In this document: positions 35,132 to 47,679 of the stretch, piece after piece
How the letters are laid out: the number at the start of each line of letters is the position of its first letter
Numbering within the stretch: the first letter of the stretch is position 1
The notes under the pieces: generated by a model
What the model was told of the DNA's origin: nothing
What the model saw: the letters and a program-made list of their open reading frames with translations, nothing else
The model's database searches: none
Assembly: GCF_039621855.1 (NCBI RefSeq)
Contig: NZ_CP155071.1
Location: 2,046,001-2,110,000 of the forward strand
DNA length: 64,000 bases
From: Erwinia sp. HDF1-3R
GTDB lineage: Bacteria; Pseudomonadota; Gammaproteobacteria; Enterobacterales; Enterobacteriaceae
Direction of reading: 5' to 3'
Made by a program: the position numbers and the translations under genes

Positions 35132-36223
35132 TTAGACGTTAAACAGGAAGTTCATCACGTCGCCATCTTTAACGATGTACTCTTTGCCTTCGGAGCGCAT
35201 CTTACCGGCTTCTTTCGCGCCCTGTTCACCCTTGTAGGTGATGAAATCTTCATAGGCGATGGTCTGGGCGCGGATAAAGCCCTTCTCGAAGTCGGTGTGG
35301 ATTTTACCGGCGGCCTGTGGAGCGGTAGCGCCGACCGGGATGGTCCAGGCTCGTACTTCCTTCACGCCTGCGGTAAAGTAGGTTTGCAGATTCAGCAGGG
35401 CATAGCCCGCGCGGATCACGCGGTTCAGGCCTGGCTCTTCAATGCCCAGCTCGGCCATAAACTCTTCGCGGTCGGCGTCGTCCAGCTCGGCGATATCGGA
35501 TTCAACTGCCGCACACACGGCAACCACCACTGAGCCTTCGGCATCGGCGATTTCACGCACTTTGTCGAGGTAAGGATTGTTCTCAAAGCCGTCTTCGTTA
35601 ACGTTAGCAATATACATGGTGGGCTTCAGGGTCAGGAAGCTCAGGTGGCGGATGGCCGCTTTATCATCGTCGTTAAGATCCAGCGAGCGCAGCATACCGG
35701 CATTGGAAAGGTGCGGCAGACACTTCTCCAGTGCGGCCTGCTCGGCCTTAGCGTCCTTGTCGCCGCCCTTGGCTTTTTTCTGCACGCGCTGGAGCGCACG
35801 TTCGCAGGTATCCAGGTCAGAAAGCGCCAGCTCGGTATTGATAACGTCAATATCGTCAGCCGGATCGACCTTATTATTCACGTGGATGATGTTGTCATTC
35901 TCGAAGCAGCGTACCACGTGGCCGATAGCTTCGGTTTCGCGGATATTGGTCAGGAACTGGTTACCCAGACCTTCACCTTTCGAGGCACCTTTCACCAGGC
36001 CAGCGATATCCACGAATTCCATGGTGGTCGGCAGGATACGCTGCGGCTTAACGATTTCAGCCAGCTTATCCAGGCGGGAATCAGGCATTGGCACCACGCC
36101 GGTGTTTGGCTCAATGGTACAGAACGGGAAGTTAGCTGCTTCGATGCCCGCTTTGGTTAACGCATTGAACAGAGTCGATTTTCCGACGTTCGGCAGGCCC
36201 ACAATACCGCATTTGAATCCCAT
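35132..36223 (-). CDS. ychF: Redox-regulated ATPase YchF (Obg-like)
   Basis: A 363-residue P-loop protein of the Obg/YchF group, full length. G1 is [10 protein letters not shown] near residue 8, followed by G3 [20 protein letters not shown]; the G4 NxxE-type site gives ATP preference, and a TGS-like C-terminal domain ends FLFNV. It binds ribosomes and regulates stress responses. Neighbour pth is nearby as in E. coli. Its 3' end appears to be the insertion site of two islands; the reading frame is kept intact. Confidence 0.97.
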   Translation of the reverse strand: MGFKCGIVGLPNVGKSTLFNALTKAGIEAANFPFCTIEPNTGVVPMPDSRLDKLAEIVKPQRILPTTMEFVDIAGLVKGASKGEGLGNQFLTNIRETEAIGHVVRCFENDNIIHVNNKVDPADDIDVINTELALSDLDTCERALQRVQKKAKGGDKDAKAEQAALEKCLPHLSNAGMLRSLDLNDDDKAAIRHLSFLTLKPTMYIANVNEDGFENNPYLDKVREIADAEGSVVVAVCAAVESDIAELDDADREEFMAELGIEEPGLNRVIRAGYALLNLQTYFTAGVKEVRAWTIPVGATAPQAAGKIHTDFEKGFIRAQTIAYEDFITYKGEQGAKEAGKMRSEGKEYIVKDGDVMNFLFNV

Positions 36224-36565
36224 GTTTGAATCACCTTAATTGCTTGATCGCCCGGCAGATATAACCGATTCCGGACGGTCGATGTTGAGTAACACTAAAA
36301 GTTTCCGCGCATTATACACGTAATTATCGCTGCGATGGGGGCGATTTCTCTCCGGCCCGTCAGGAAATGAGTTGAGATCCACTTCACATTTCCTGATACT
36401 GACCGGACTTTACAATTAACGGAGACGCAAGCGGATGCCGGGCTTCCTGCTTACGCCATCCTGAGTGCTTCCTTTCACCGCACGGCTCTCCCCAAATGTG
36501 ATATTTCTCACCGTAATGTTTAAACCGGTGCAGGCGTGGCATAACTTAATAATATTGGAAAAAGT
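36224..36565. other. Divergent promoter region of ychF and the SulP gene
   Basis: About 340 bases without a gene between divergently transcribed ychF and the SulP transporter gene. It should hold both promoters. No operator is recognised. Confidence 0.5.
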
Positions 36566-38047
36566 ATGTTTAATTTCAGCAACCTTAAGGCAACGGACGT
36601 TAAAAACGACGTGCTGGCCGGTGCCGTTGTCTCGGTGGCGCTAATCCCGGAAGCGACGGCCTTCTCGCTGCTGGCCGGTCTGTCGCCCACGATCGGTCTG
36701 CACACCGCGTTTATCCTCGGGCTGGTCACCGCCTTCTTTGGCGGTAAGCCGGGCATGATTTCAGGCGCAGCCGGATCGATAATCGTTGTACTGATCGGTC
36801 TGATCCAAACCCATGGCTATCAGTATGTGCTGCTGGCAACGATTTTCGCCGGTGTTATCCAGCTGGCAATTGGTCTGTTCCGGCTGGGCAAGTTTATCCG
36901 GCTGGTGCCGCAGCCCGCGATTTACGGTTTCGTGAACGGGCTGGCGATTGTTATCGCTCTGGCGCAAATCCCGATGATTAAACATCAGGGACCCGTGATG
37001 TACGGCCTGGTCGCGCTGGCGATGCTGATTGTCTGGCTGTTTCCAAAGTTCACCCGCGTCATCCCCGGTTCGCTGGCCGCGCTGATCGCTATCAGCGCCA
37101 TTGCCATCGGTTTTGGCCTGGATACGAAACGCGTTGGAGATCTGGCCGATATCTCCGGCACGCTGCCTTTTTTCCACCTGCCGGAGGCACCGCTGAGCTG
37201 GGCCACGCTAAAAGTGGTGCTGCCCTATTCGGTGATTATTGCGCTGGTGGGGTTGATTGAGTCGCTGCTGACCCTCGCGGTACTGGACGATATGGGCAGT
37301 AAAAAGGGCAACGGTAACCGGGAGTGCGTCGCACAGGGCATTGGCAATACCCTTTGCGGCTTCTTCGGCAGCTTCGCCGGCTGTGCGATGATCGGTCAGT
37401 CGATTATTAACTTTACCTCCGGCGGTCGCGGACGGATTTCCAATCTGGTTGGGGCCGTTCTGCTGATCCTGTTTGTTATCAGCCTGTCGAAATATATCGC
37501 GCTGCTGCCGGTGGCCGCGCTGGCGGGTATTATGTTTGTGGTCTGCATCAATACCTTTGAATGGACATCGCTGCGTCGCCTTAAGCGCATGCCAAAGCCG
37601 GACGCGGTGATTATGGTGGCCGTTACCCTGGTGACCATCTATACCGACCTGGCCATGGCGGTTATCTGCGGCGTGATTATCTCGGCGCTGGTGTTTGCCT
37701 GGCAGCATGCACGCATTACCATCGTAGAGCAGCGGGAAGAAGAGGGCGTGAAGACGTACCGGCTTGAAGGGCCGCTATTCTTTGGTTCGGCTGCCAGCTT
37801 TAACGAATTGTTTCACCCGGAGCAGGATTGCGAGGCGGTGGTGATTGATTTTGCCCATACGCGCGTGATGGATTCGAGCGGCGTGGAGGCGATTGATAAA
37901 CTCACCAGCCGCTACGTGGAGGCGGGACGCAGCGTCCGGCTGCGTCATCTCAGCCGTGACTGCATCAGCCTACTGAAGAAAGCGGGCCCGTTCTGCAGCC
38001 ATGAGCTGGATGACCCCAACTATCAGGTGGCCGCAGACAGCGACTAA
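36566..38047 (+). CDS. SulP-family anion transporter with STAS domain
   Basis: A 493-residue inner-membrane anion carrier. About 12-14 helices (residues 15-390) carry the SulP marks PEATAFSLLAGL in the first helix region, then SGAAGSI and ESLLTLAVLDDM. A cytoplasmic STAS domain (about 400-485) includes VIDFAHTRVMDSSGVEAI with the phosphorylatable Ser. It occupies the position where E. coli has dauA, but the sequence is a different SulP branch, so the substrate (sulfate, bicarbonate or dicarboxylate) is left open. Confidence 0.9.
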   Translation: MFNFSNLKATDVKNDVLAGAVVSVALIPEATAFSLLAGLSPTIGLHTAFILGLVTAFFGGKPGMISGAAGSIIVVLIGLIQTHGYQYVLLATIFAGVIQLAIGLFRLGKFIRLVPQPAIYGFVNGLAIVIALAQIPMIKHQGPVMYGLVALAMLIVWLFPKFTRVIPGSLAALIAISAIAIGFGLDTKRVGDLADISGTLPFFHLPEAPLSWATLKVVLPYSVIIALVGLIESLLTLAVLDDMGSKKGNGNRECVAQGIGNTLCGFFGSFAGCAMIGQSIINFTSGGRGRISNLVGAVLLILFVISLSKYIALLPVAALAGIMFVVCINTFEWTSLRRLKRMPKPDAVIMVAVTLVTIYTDLAMAVICGVIISALVFAWQHARITIVEQREEEGVKTYRLEGPLFFGSAASFNELFHPEQDCEAVVIDFAHTRVMDSSGVEAIDKLTSRYVEAGRSVRLRHLSRDCISLLKKAGPFCSHELDDPNYQVAADSD

Positions 38048-38054
38048 TATTGCA

Positions 38055-38639
38055 TCAGGCTTTAAACGCGTGAAGGCGATTCATCGCCTTGAGCTTATCT
38101 TCCTTCAGCCAGAGCTCGGTACAGCGGGCAGCCTCATCTATCGCACTGTCGATGAGCGTCTGCTCGGCGGCCTGAGGTTTTCCCAGTACAAATCCCACCA
38201 CTTTATTACGATCGCCAGGATGCCCGATGCCAATGCGCAGGCGGTGGAAGTCCTGGCTGTTCCCCAGCTTGCTGATGATATCCTTTAGACCGTTGTGCCC
38301 GCCATGGCCGCCTCCCTGTTTGAATTTTGCGATGCCGGGAAGCAGGTCCAGCTCATCGTGCGCTACCAGAATCTCTTCCGGCGCGATACGGTAAAAGGTT
38401 GCCATCGCGGCGACGGCTTTACCGCTCAGGTTCATAAAGGTGGTGGGCACCAGCAGGCGGACATCGTTGCCACTCAGGTTCAGGCGGGCGGTGTAGCCGT
38501 AGAATTTGCTCTCTTCCTTTAGGGACTGGTTGTGTCGTTCAGCCAGGAGATCAACGTACCAGGCTCCGGCGTTGTGGCGGGTTGCGGCATATTCGGCGCC
38601 GGGGTTGGCAAGGCCCACAATCAGTTTAATGCTGCTCAC
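38055..38639 (-). CDS. pth: Peptidyl-tRNA hydrolase
   Basis: A 194-residue enzyme that frees tRNA from dropped-off peptidyl-tRNA. The catalytic His22 lies in ATRHNAGAW, with Asn in GLANPGAEY and the FMNLSG and GHPGDRNKV motifs also complete. Full length, in the E. coli order next to ychH. It converges with the SulP gene, only 7 bases from its stop. Confidence 0.97.
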   Translation of the reverse strand: MSSIKLIVGLANPGAEYAATRHNAGAWYVDLLAERHNQSLKEESKFYGYTARLNLSGNDVRLLVPTTFMNLSGKAVAAMATFYRIAPEEILVAHDELDLLPGIAKFKQGGGHGGHNGLKDIISKLGNSQDFHRLRIGIGHPGDRNKVVGFVLGKPQAAEQTLIDSAIDEAARCTELWLKEDKLKAMNRLHAFKA

Positions 38640-38911
38640 TTGTCTCTGTTCCTGAAGAATGCGTTATCAGGGGGCTAGTGTACCTGGCAGAACGGCAGAA
38701 CTCAAAGTAACGCGCAGTGATGTGACGAAAGCCACACTAATCGCCCTGCGTGATAATAAGTTTTCTATAGTAAAACAACCCTTTAGACGTAAAGTTATGT
38801 CAAACTTTAAGCAATAAATGTGATCGGACCCGCACCAGACTGCATATCCATTAGGTAAACTTATCTTACTTTGGGGTGGATTCTGCCCCGCTTTGCTTCT
38901 GGAGGTGGATT

Positions 38912-39199
38912 ATGAAACGTAAACATGCACATTACGCGGGTAACGCGCTGATGGTATTGGGTTTGGTGGTGATGCTGGCTGGCATTGCTTTTGCCGTACT
39001 GAACCAGCTTCCTCAGCTCCAGATGCCGCAGCTGATGATCCAAGGTTCAATTCTTAGCATTTTCATCGGCGCGCTGCTGTGGCTGGTTGGCGCGCGCATT
39101 AGCGGACGTGAAAAGATAACCGATCACTACTACTGGGTGCGCCATTATGGCGATGAGCGCTGCCGTCGCCCTTCCGGCAACCATCACGGACATCAGTAA
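38912..39199 (+). CDS. ychH: Stress-induced membrane protein YchH
   Basis: A 95-residue inner-membrane protein with two helices (about residues 12-30 and 45-63) and a His/Arg-rich cytoplasmic tail. ATG 38912 is preceded by GGAGG, while the longer frame has no support. In E. coli, ychH is repressed by CRP and induced by stress and in biofilms. Divergent from pth as in E. coli. Confidence 0.9.
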   Translation: MKRKHAHYAGNALMVLGLVVMLAGIAFAVLNQLPQLQMPQLMIQGSILSIFIGALLWLVGARISGREKITDHYYWVRHYGDERCRRPSGNHHGHQ

Positions 39200-39379
39200 T
39201 TCTGCCCCCACAGCTTCGTTTTTATGGAACTGTCGTGATAGCTCACCGTAAAAGTGGCGCTGTAAATCACGTCCTGGCAGGAGGGCATAAAAGCCAGCGT
39301 TTGAAGGGAATTAGTATTCGCCGGTGGGAACCGGGTGGCAGGGACGATCAGCGTTTGCTGTTCAGCTAGCGCGAAAGAA

Positions 39380-39403
39380 GTGGGACGGGCGAACCCGTCC
39401 CAC
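39380..39403 (-). terminator. Terminator of prs
   Basis: GTGGGACGGG (39380-39389) and CCCGTCCCAC (39394-39403) form a perfect stem with a 4-base loop, 5 bases beyond the prs stop. On the minus strand it is followed by TTCTTT. Confidence 0.85.
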
Positions 39404-39408
39404 GTTTA

Positions 39409-40464
<1,056 letters not shown>

Positions 40465-40487
40465 TCAGGAACGGGCGATGCGACAAA

Positions 40488-41381
40488 TTACTCTGATGAC
40501 TCAGAAAGGCGGCGGTGCAGCGGCGAGATATTAACGCCTCGCGCGACAAACCCCGGCCACTTTTCCGAAGCCAGCTCAAACACCTGGCGGGCAGAGCACT
40601 CGGTGTCGAATTCGGCAAACACACAAGCGCCCGTTCCAGTCAGGCGCGACGGCGCGTATTCTAGCAGCCAGGAAACAAGCTGTTCAACCTCACGAAAACG
40701 TTTTCTTACTACTGGCTCACAATCATTGCTGAAATCAGCCCGTAATAACTGACTGATTTCACGTACGGGTGTGGTGCGATGAAGCTCGGGATCGTTGAAA
40801 ACGACAGGGGTGGAAATGTTCACGCCGGGATGCAGCACCAGGTACCATTTCTCCTCCGGATGGACCGGCGTAAGCCGTTCGCCAACCCCTTCTGCAAAGG
40901 CGGCAAAGCCCTGAACAAAAACCGGCACATCAGCGCCCAGCGTCAGGCCCAGCGCCGAAAGTTGCTCAGGCGTATAGCCCGTTTGCCACAGATGATTCAG
41001 GGCCACCAGCACGGTGGCCGCATCGGACGACCCGCCGCCCAGACCTCCGCCCATTGGCAGCCGTTTTTCAAGGCTGATTCGGACGCCCGCCCCGGTTGAA
41101 ATACGCCCTGCCTGCAGGGCGCTTTCCTTCAGTAGCGAAGCCGCGCGAAAGATCAGATTATTTTCTTCGGCCACGCCCGCAACGGGCGTGACCAGGCTGA
41201 TTTTGCCGCTAACGTTCGGTTCAAACGTCAGTTCGTCACCGTAATCCAGAAACTGAAACAGCGTTTGCAGGTCATGATAGCCGTCTGGCCGACGGCCGGT
41301 GATATAGAGAAACAGGTTGAGTTTAGCGGGTGCAGGCCACGTCGTGCGGCTCAGCGCCGGCTGAATATCGCCAGGTTTCAT
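40488..41381 (-). CDS. ispE: 4-diphosphocytidyl-2-C-methyl-D-erythritol kinase
   Basis: A 297-residue GHMP kinase of the MEP isoprenoid pathway. The ATP-binding loop [14 protein letters not shown] lies near residue 98, with the catalytic Lys in [13 protein letters not shown]. It overlaps lolB by 4 bases (ATGA), so the two are translationally coupled, as in E. coli. Confidence 0.97.
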   Translation of the reverse strand: MKPGDIQPALSRTTWPAPAKLNLFLYITGRRPDGYHDLQTLFQFLDYGDELTFEPNVSGKISLVTPVAGVAEENNLIFRAASLLKESALQAGRISTGAGVRISLEKRLPMGGGLGGGSSDAATVLVALNHLWQTGYTPEQLSALGLTLGADVPVFVQGFAAFAEGVGERLTPVHPEEKWYLVLHPGVNISTPVVFNDPELHRTTPVREISQLLRADFSNDCEPVVRKRFREVEQLVSWLLEYAPSRLTGTGACVFAEFDTECSARQVFELASEKWPGFVARGVNISPLHRRLSESSE

Positions 41382-42001
41382 TTTACCGTCCAGCTGTCCA
41401 TCTTCAGCTTGATACGCTGGTTGCCTTCCTGGAGTTCCAGATTAGAGGGCAGGGTAGGATTAAGTTTATTGTCATATCCCTGATAGGTGACGGTCCACTT
41501 CTGACCGTTACGGCTGTAGTTCACCTGGCGCAGGCGGTACTGATCATCCAGGGCATAGTCGGTTGAATCGCCCGGCAGGCCGAGGATCCACTGGCGCAGG
41601 CTGTTTAATGGAATGTCCATACCGGTAAGCTGCGAGATCATTTTTTCCGCATCGTTGCTGACGTAGCGCTTGCCTTTGTTATCCACCAGCTGTACCACGC
41701 TGCCCTGTGCGTCCAGCTGGAGTTCAGTGCTGCCGAGCGGGTTAGTCAACAGCAGGCGATAGCGATCGGGCGCGGTCTGCTGCCAGTTAAAACGGGCATA
41801 AACTTTCTGGCTATCGGAGAGATAGGCAAAAGCGCCCCGGGTTTGATAATGGGTTATTTTCTCTACGGATTGCTGGTGCTGTTGCCATTGTGGAGAGGTA
41901 ACACTCTGCCCTGGCCCCTGGGGTTTATTAACGCTACAGGCAGCCAGCAGGACGCTGGCAAGCGGGAGAAGCCGCATCAGGCGGCGATTCTGCATAAACA
42001 T
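41378..42001 (-). CDS. lolB: Outer-membrane lipoprotein receptor LolB
   Basis: A 207-residue lipoprotein that takes lipoproteins from LolA and places them in the outer membrane. The lipobox LLAACS gives the lipid-bearing Cys at residue 22. The sequence closely tracks E. coli LolB, with [26 protein letters not shown] and [14 protein letters not shown]. The start is ATG 42001 with GAGGAG upstream. Divergent from hemA. Confidence 0.97.
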   Translation of the reverse strand: MFMQNRRLMRLLPLASVLLAACSVNKPQGPGQSVTSPQWQQHQQSVEKITHYQTRGAFAYLSDSQKVYARFNWQQTAPDRYRLLLTNPLGSTELQLDAQGSVVQLVDNKGKRYVSNDAEKMISQLTGMDIPLNSLRQWILGLPGDSTDYALDDQYRLRQVNYSRNGQKWTVTYQGYDNKLNPTLPSNLELQEGNQRIKLKMDSWTVK

Positions 42002-42226
42002 AGGGGGTCAGCTCCTCAGACTTATCACGGGCGTTCATGCCCAAAGTAACCGTCCACGCTATCTACTCAACGGCATGCGGTCAATGCTCAATTTGTCTTA
42101 TTTGCCCCTCAATGACTATATCTTGTTACAGCCTGTGGCGAAGGATGGCTTTTCTTGATCTCGCGCATCTTGTAGAATGCGCCTCACAAAACCCTATCAA
42201 CAGTGGGATATCCCCAACCAATCACC

Positions 42227-43483
42227 ATGACGTTGCTGGCACTCGGAATAAATCATAAAACGGCTCCCGTCGCCCTGCGTGAACGCGTTACGTTCTCGCC
42301 GGAGACGTTGGATCAGGCCCTTAACAGCCTACTGGCTCAGCCGCTGGTGCAGGGCGGCGTCGTGCTGTCTACCTGTAACCGGACCGAGTTATACTTAAGC
42401 GTCGAGCAGCAGGAAAATCTGCAGGAACAGCTGGTGAAGTGGCTGTGTGACTACCACGGCCTGAGCGCCGATGACGTGCGCAAAAGTCTCTACTGGCATC
42501 AGGGCGATGAGGCGGTCAGTCATCTGATGCGCGTGGCCAGCGGGCTGGACTCGCTGGTGCTGGGCGAGCCGCAGATCCTCGGGCAGGTGAAGAAGGCCTA
42601 TGCCGACTCCCATCGCGGACACTCCCACTCCAGCGAGCTGGAGAGAATGTTCCAGAAATCCTTCTCCGTCGCCAAACGCGTGCGGACGGAAACCGAGATC
42701 GGCGCCAGTGCCGTGTCCGTTGCTTTTGCTGCCTGTACGCTGGCGCGGCAAATTTTCGAATCCCTGGCGACCGTGACCGTCATGCTGGTGGGGGCAGGCG
42801 AAACGATTGAGCTGGCGGCCCGGCATCTTCGCCAGCATGACGTGCAGAAACTGATTATCGCCAACCGCACCCGTGAGCGCGCACAGACGCTGGCCAGCGA
42901 GGTGGGGGCAGAAGTGATTGGCCTGGCGGAGATCGACTCGCGTCTGGCCGAAGCCGATATTATCATCAGCTCCACCGCCAGCCCGCTGCCGATCATCGGT
43001 AAGGGCATGGTTGAGCGCGCGCTTAAGCAGCGCCGCAATCAGCCCATGCTGCTGGTCGATATTGCGGTTCCGCGCGACGTCGAGCCGGAAGTCGGCAAGC
43101 TGGCGAATGCCTATCTTTATAGCGTGGATGATCTTCAGGCGATTATCGAAAGTAATATGGCCCAGCGTAAGGCCGCGGCGGTAGAAGCCGAAACGATAGT
43201 CCTGCAGGAGAGCGGCGAGTTTATGTCGTGGCTGCGCGCGCAAAGCGCCGTTGAGACCATCCGCGACTATCGTGCTCAGGCTGACGAAGTGCGTGCCGGG
43301 CTTGAAGAGCGGGCGCTGGCCGCGCTTGCGCAGGGGGGCGACCCTCAGCAGGTGCTGCGCGAAATGGCGCATAAGCTCACTAACCGCTTGATCCACGCTC
43401 CAACAAAATCTCTTCAGCAGGCTGCCCGTGATGGGGATACCGAACGCCTGCAGATTTTACGCGACAGCCTCGGGCTGGATTAG
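42227..43483 (+). CDS. hemA: Glutamyl-tRNA reductase
   Basis: A 418-residue enzyme that makes glutamate-1-semialdehyde from Glu-tRNA, the first step of heme synthesis. The catalytic Cys50 is in [10 protein letters not shown]. The NADPH Rossmann site is [14 protein letters not shown], and the C-terminal dimerisation helices are present. ATG 42227 gives the E. coli length and N-terminus ([14 protein letters not shown]). The two adjacent Lys typical of the heme-degradation tag in E. coli are not seen at residues 3-4. First gene of the hemA-prfA-prmC run. Confidence 0.97.
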   Translation: MTLLALGINHKTAPVALRERVTFSPETLDQALNSLLAQPLVQGGVVLSTCNRTELYLSVEQQENLQEQLVKWLCDYHGLSADDVRKSLYWHQGDEAVSHLMRVASGLDSLVLGEPQILGQVKKAYADSHRGHSHSSELERMFQKSFSVAKRVRTETEIGASAVSVAFAACTLARQIFESLATVTVMLVGAGETIELAARHLRQHDVQKLIIANRTRERAQTLASEVGAEVIGLAEIDSRLAEADIIISSTASPLPIIGKGMVERALKQRRNQPMLLVDIAVPRDVEPEVGKLANAYLYSVDDLQAIIESNMAQRKAAAVEAETIVLQESGEFMSWLRAQSAVETIRDYRAQADEVRAGLEERALAALAQGGDPQQVLREMAHKLTNRLIHAPTKSLQQAARDGDTERLQILRDSLGLD

Positions 43484-43521
43484 CGTTTTCGCCTCTTTGA
43501 ATACAAGGTAAAACAAGATTA

Positions 43522-44604
43522 ATGAAGCCTTCTATTGTTGCCAAACTGGAAGCCCTGCAGGAACGCCATGAAGAAGTGGAGGTCATGCTGGGTGATGCGG
43601 GCGTAATTGCCGATCAGGAGCGTTTTCGTGCACTCTCGCGGGAATATGCTCAGTTGACCGACGTGAGCCAGTGTTTCCGTCGCTGGCAGCAGACTCAGGA
43701 TGATATCGCCACCGCGGAAGAGATGCTGGCGGACCCTGAAATGCGCGATATGGCTCAGGATGAGCTGAAAGAGGCGCAGGCGGCCAGCGAAGGGCTTGAG
43801 CAGGAGCTACAGGTTCTTCTGCTGCCGAAGGACCCTGACGATGAGCGCAACTGCTACCTGGAAGTGCGCGCGGGAACCGGCGGCGATGAAGCGGCGATTT
43901 TCGCAGGCGATCTGTTCCGCATGTACAGCCGCTACGCGGAAGCCCGTCGCTGGAAGATAGAAGTGCTGAGCGCCAACGAAGGCGAGCACGGCGGCTATAA
44001 AGAAGTGATTGCTAAAGTGATCGGCGACGGCGCCTATGGCCGCCTGAAGTTTGAATCCGGCGGCCATCGCGTTCAGCGCGTACCGGAAACGGAATCGCAG
44101 GGACGTATTCACACCTCCGCCTGCACCGTGGCGATTATGCCCGAGCTGCCGGAAGCAGAACTGCCGGATATCAATCCGGGCGATCTGAAAATCGATACCT
44201 TCCGCTCCTCGGGCGCGGGCGGTCAGCACGTTAACACCACCGATTCCGCCATCCGTATTACCCACCTGCCAACCGGCATCGTGGTGGAGTGCCAGGATGA
44301 GCGTTCCCAGCATAAAAACAAAGCCAAAGCGCTGGCGGTGCTGGGTGCGCGTATTCGCGCGGCGGAAATGGCCAAACGCCAGCTGGAAGAGGCCTCCACG
44401 CGCCGCAACCTGCTGGGCAGCGGCGACCGCTCGGACCGCAACCGCACCTATAACTATCCGCAGGGGCGCATTACCGATCACCGCATCAACCTGACGCTTT
44501 ACCGTCTGGATGAGGCGATGCAGGGTAAGCTCGATATGCTGATCGAACCTATCGTTCAGGAATATCAGGCGGACCAGCTGGCTGCGCTGTCCGAGCAGGA
44601 TTGA
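43522..44604 (+). CDS. prfA: Peptide chain release factor 1
   Basis: A 360-residue class I release factor that reads UAA and UAG. The GGQ motif is at residues 233-235 ([13 protein letters not shown]), whose Gln is methylated by PrmC encoded next. The anticodon-like PxT element lies near residue 190 within the codon-recognition domain. Length matches E. coli. Its TGA stop overlaps the ATG of prmC by one base. Confidence 0.98.
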   Translation: MKPSIVAKLEALQERHEEVEVMLGDAGVIADQERFRALSREYAQLTDVSQCFRRWQQTQDDIATAEEMLADPEMRDMAQDELKEAQAASEGLEQELQVLLLPKDPDDERNCYLEVRAGTGGDEAAIFAGDLFRMYSRYAEARRWKIEVLSANEGEHGGYKEVIAKVIGDGAYGRLKFESGGHRVQRVPETESQGRIHTSACTVAIMPELPEAELPDINPGDLKIDTFRSSGAGGQHVNTTDSAIRITHLPTGIVVECQDERSQHKNKAKALAVLGARIRAAEMAKRQLEEASTRRNLLGSGDRSDRNRTYNYPQGRITDHRINLTLYRLDEAMQGKLDMLIEPIVQEYQADQLAALSEQD

Positions 44605-45446
44605 TGGAGATTCGTCAGTGGCTGCGCGCCGCCATCGCCCGCCTGCCGGGCAGTGACAGCGCGAAGCGCGATGCACAAATTTTGTTGGGGTTTGTCACCG
44701 GCAAATCCCGCAGCTGGCTGATGGCCTTTGACGACCAATTGCTCAGCCCTGAGCAGCTGACGCAGCTGGAGGCGCTGCTGCTGCGCCGGGCTGCCGGCGA
44801 GCCGGTGGCGTATCTGACCGGCGAGCGCGAATTCTGGTCCCTTTCCCTGCTGGTTTCCCCTGAGACGCTGATCCCCCGTCCTGACACCGAGCTTCTGGTT
44901 GAACAGGCATTGCAGCATCTGCCTGCCACGCCTGCGGCGGTGCTTGATTTAGGCACCGGTACAGGTGCCGTGGCGCTGGCTATCGCCAGCGAGCGGCCCG
45001 ACTGCCGCGTCATCGGTGTGGATCGCATCCCTGGCGCCGTCAGGCTGGCGGAATGCAATGCGCAGCGCCTGGGCATTACCAACGCCACCTTTTCCCTCAG
45101 CGACTGGTTTACCGCCCTGGAGGCGTCGCACTTCAATCTTATTGTCAGTAATCCACCCTATATTGATCGCGATGACGTTCATTTGCAGCAGGGCGATGTA
45201 CGCTTTGAGCCAGCCAGCGCGCTGATCGCTGACGATAATGGCCTGGCTGACATCGCGCTGATCGCGGCTCAGGCCGCAAGGTATTTGCTCCCTGGCGGCT
45301 GGCTCCTGGTTGAGCACGGCTGGCAGCAGGCGAAGCGGGTACGGCGTATTTTACTTGAAAATCACTTTGTACAGGTGGACACCCTGCAGGATTACGGCGG
45401 GAATGACCGCGTCACCCGTGCACAGACTCCCTTACAGAGGAACTAA
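44604..45446 (+). CDS. prmC: Release factor glutamine methyltransferase
   Basis: A 280-residue SAM-dependent methyltransferase that modifies the GGQ glutamine of RF1 and RF2. Visible are the SAM loop VLDLGTGTGAVALA and the catalytic NPPY motif (IVSNPPYID). An N-terminal helical substrate-binding domain precedes them. ATG 44604 is embedded in the prfA stop (TGATG), giving tight coupling. Confidence 0.97.
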   Translation: MEIRQWLRAAIARLPGSDSAKRDAQILLGFVTGKSRSWLMAFDDQLLSPEQLTQLEALLLRRAAGEPVAYLTGEREFWSLSLLVSPETLIPRPDTELLVEQALQHLPATPAAVLDLGTGTGAVALAIASERPDCRVIGVDRIPGAVRLAECNAQRLGITNATFSLSDWFTALEASHFNLIVSNPPYIDRDDVHLQQGDVRFEPASALIADDNGLADIALIAAQAARYLLPGGWLLVEHGWQQAKRVRRILLENHFVQVDTLQDYGGNDRVTRAQTPLQRN

Positions 45447-45448
45447 AC

Positions 45449-45847
45449 ATGATCGCATGGTACAGCCTGATTAAAAACCTTCATCTTCTGACCGTGGGGA
45501 TCACCGCGCTGATGCTTGTGCTGCGTTTTTACTGGCTCCAGCGCGGTTCGGCGATGCTACAGCAGCGCTGGGTGCGCATCGTGCCGCATCTGAACGATAC
45601 GCTGCTGTTGCTTTCAGGTATTCTGTTGGTGGTGATAACGCATTTTTACCCGTTTACGCCTCAGGGAGCCTGGCTGACTGAGAAGCTGTTTGGCGTTATC
45701 ATCTATATCGCGCTCGGATTTGTGGCCCTCGGGCGGCGTCCCCGGGCGCAAAAAGTACGCTGGATTGCATTTATTGTGGCGGTTGCGACGCTGGTGATTA
45801 TTTACAGACTGGCTACAACCAAAGTGCCACTGTTGGGGATTTTATGA
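45449..45847 (+). CDS. sirB2: SirB2-family membrane protein
   Basis: A 132-residue inner-membrane protein with four hydrophobic segments, starting MIAWYSLIKNLHLLTVGIT. The SirB2/YchQ family has an ill-defined role; the name comes from an effect on Salmonella virulence regulation. It starts 2 bases after prmC and overlaps sirB1 by 4 bases, as part of the hemA operon. Confidence 0.93.
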   Translation: MIAWYSLIKNLHLLTVGITALMLVLRFYWLQRGSAMLQQRWVRIVPHLNDTLLLLSGILLVVITHFYPFTPQGAWLTEKLFGVIIYIALGFVALGRRPRAQKVRWIAFIVAVATLVIIYRLATTKVPLLGIL

Positions 45848-46653
45848 CGTCGATAGCAAATGTAGATCTCACAGCGCTTCCGCTCTGTGAGGCGGTGATC
45901 GCCGCGATGCAGGCGATTCGCCCCGATTTTCCTGCTGATGACGTTAATAAGCAGCTGGCTGCGCTGGTGAAAGAGGCCCGCGACCAGCTACCGGGTCAGT
46001 TAGAACAGGATCAAAAGCTGGAAAAGCTGATTGAGCTGTTTTGGCAGACATGGGGTTTTGGCGGCGCGAGCGGCGTTTATCGCCTGTCGGATACGCTGTG
46101 GCTGGACAATGTACTGAAAACGCGGCAGGGCACGGCCGTGTCGCTGGGGGTGATTTTCCTGCATATTGCCAGAGAGCTCTCTCTGCCGCTGATGCCGGTG
46201 ATTTTCCCCACGCAGCTGATCCTGCGGGCGGACTGGCTGGATGAAGAGATGTGGCTGATTAACCCATTCGACGGCGAAACGCTGAGCGAACATACGCTGG
46301 AAGTGTGGCTGAAAGGGAATATTGGTCCGATAGCCGAGCTGTATGATGACGATCTGCAGGAAGCGGAGTCGCATCTGGTGTTAAGCAAAATGCTGGACAC
46401 CTTAAAGTCGGCGCTGATGGAAGAGAAGCAGATGGAGCTGGCGCTGCAGGTCAGCCAGGTGCTGGTGCAGATGGATCCGGAAGATCCCTATGAAATCCGC
46501 GATCGCGGGCTGATTTTTGCCCAGCTGGATTGCGAACATATTGCGCTAAACGATCTGGCCTATTTTGTTGAACAGTGCCCGGAAGATCCGGTTAGCGAAA
46601 TGATTAAGCTACAGATCCACTCAATTGAACAAAAGCAGATTACGCTGCACTAA
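45844..46653 (+). CDS. sirB1: SirB1-family protein (transglutaminase-like fold, TPR)
   Basis: A 269-residue protein with an N-terminal transglutaminase-like fold (SDTLWLDNVLKTRQGTAVSLGVIFLHIARE lies in two pieces near residues 80-110) and C-terminal TPR-like helices (LQVSQVLVQMDPEDPYEIRDRG). The family's catalytic Cys is not evident, so it may be non-enzymatic. The role is unknown. Overlaps sirB2 by 4 bases; kdsA follows after 87 bases. Confidence 0.92.
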   Translation: MTSIANVDLTALPLCEAVIAAMQAIRPDFPADDVNKQLAALVKEARDQLPGQLEQDQKLEKLIELFWQTWGFGGASGVYRLSDTLWLDNVLKTRQGTAVSLGVIFLHIARELSLPLMPVIFPTQLILRADWLDEEMWLINPFDGETLSEHTLEVWLKGNIGPIAELYDDDLQEAESHLVLSKMLDTLKSALMEEKQMELALQVSQVLVQMDPEDPYEIRDRGLIFAQLDCEHIALNDLAYFVEQCPEDPVSEMIKLQIHSIEQKQITLH

Positions 46654-46731
46654 TCTGTTTTTGCCGCCGTCACCCGGGTGCCAGCGCGCGACTGTGTGAA
46701 AGTGACGGGCGACTATTTTCTGCATGGATAA

Positions 46732-47595
<864 letters not shown>

Positions 47596-47600
47596 TTGAA

Positions 47601-47633
47601 ATAAAGCGGGCTCCATCCCGGAGCCCGCTTTAT
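47601..47633. terminator. Bidirectional terminator between kdsA and chaA
   Basis: ATAAAGCGGGCTCC (47601-47614) and GGAGCCCGCTTTAT (47620-47633) form a perfect 14-bp stem with a 5-base loop between the convergent genes. Confidence 0.9.
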
Positions 47634-47679
47634 TGTGCACGTTCCCGCGCTTCAGAAGCTTTACATCCCTTCCTTACCG

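Noticed and set aside
42395..43396. 333-codon minus-strand frame
   Set aside because: Fully antisense to hemA, which is conserved and complete.
43807..44676. 289-codon minus-strand frame
   Set aside because: Antisense to prfA; a composition artefact.
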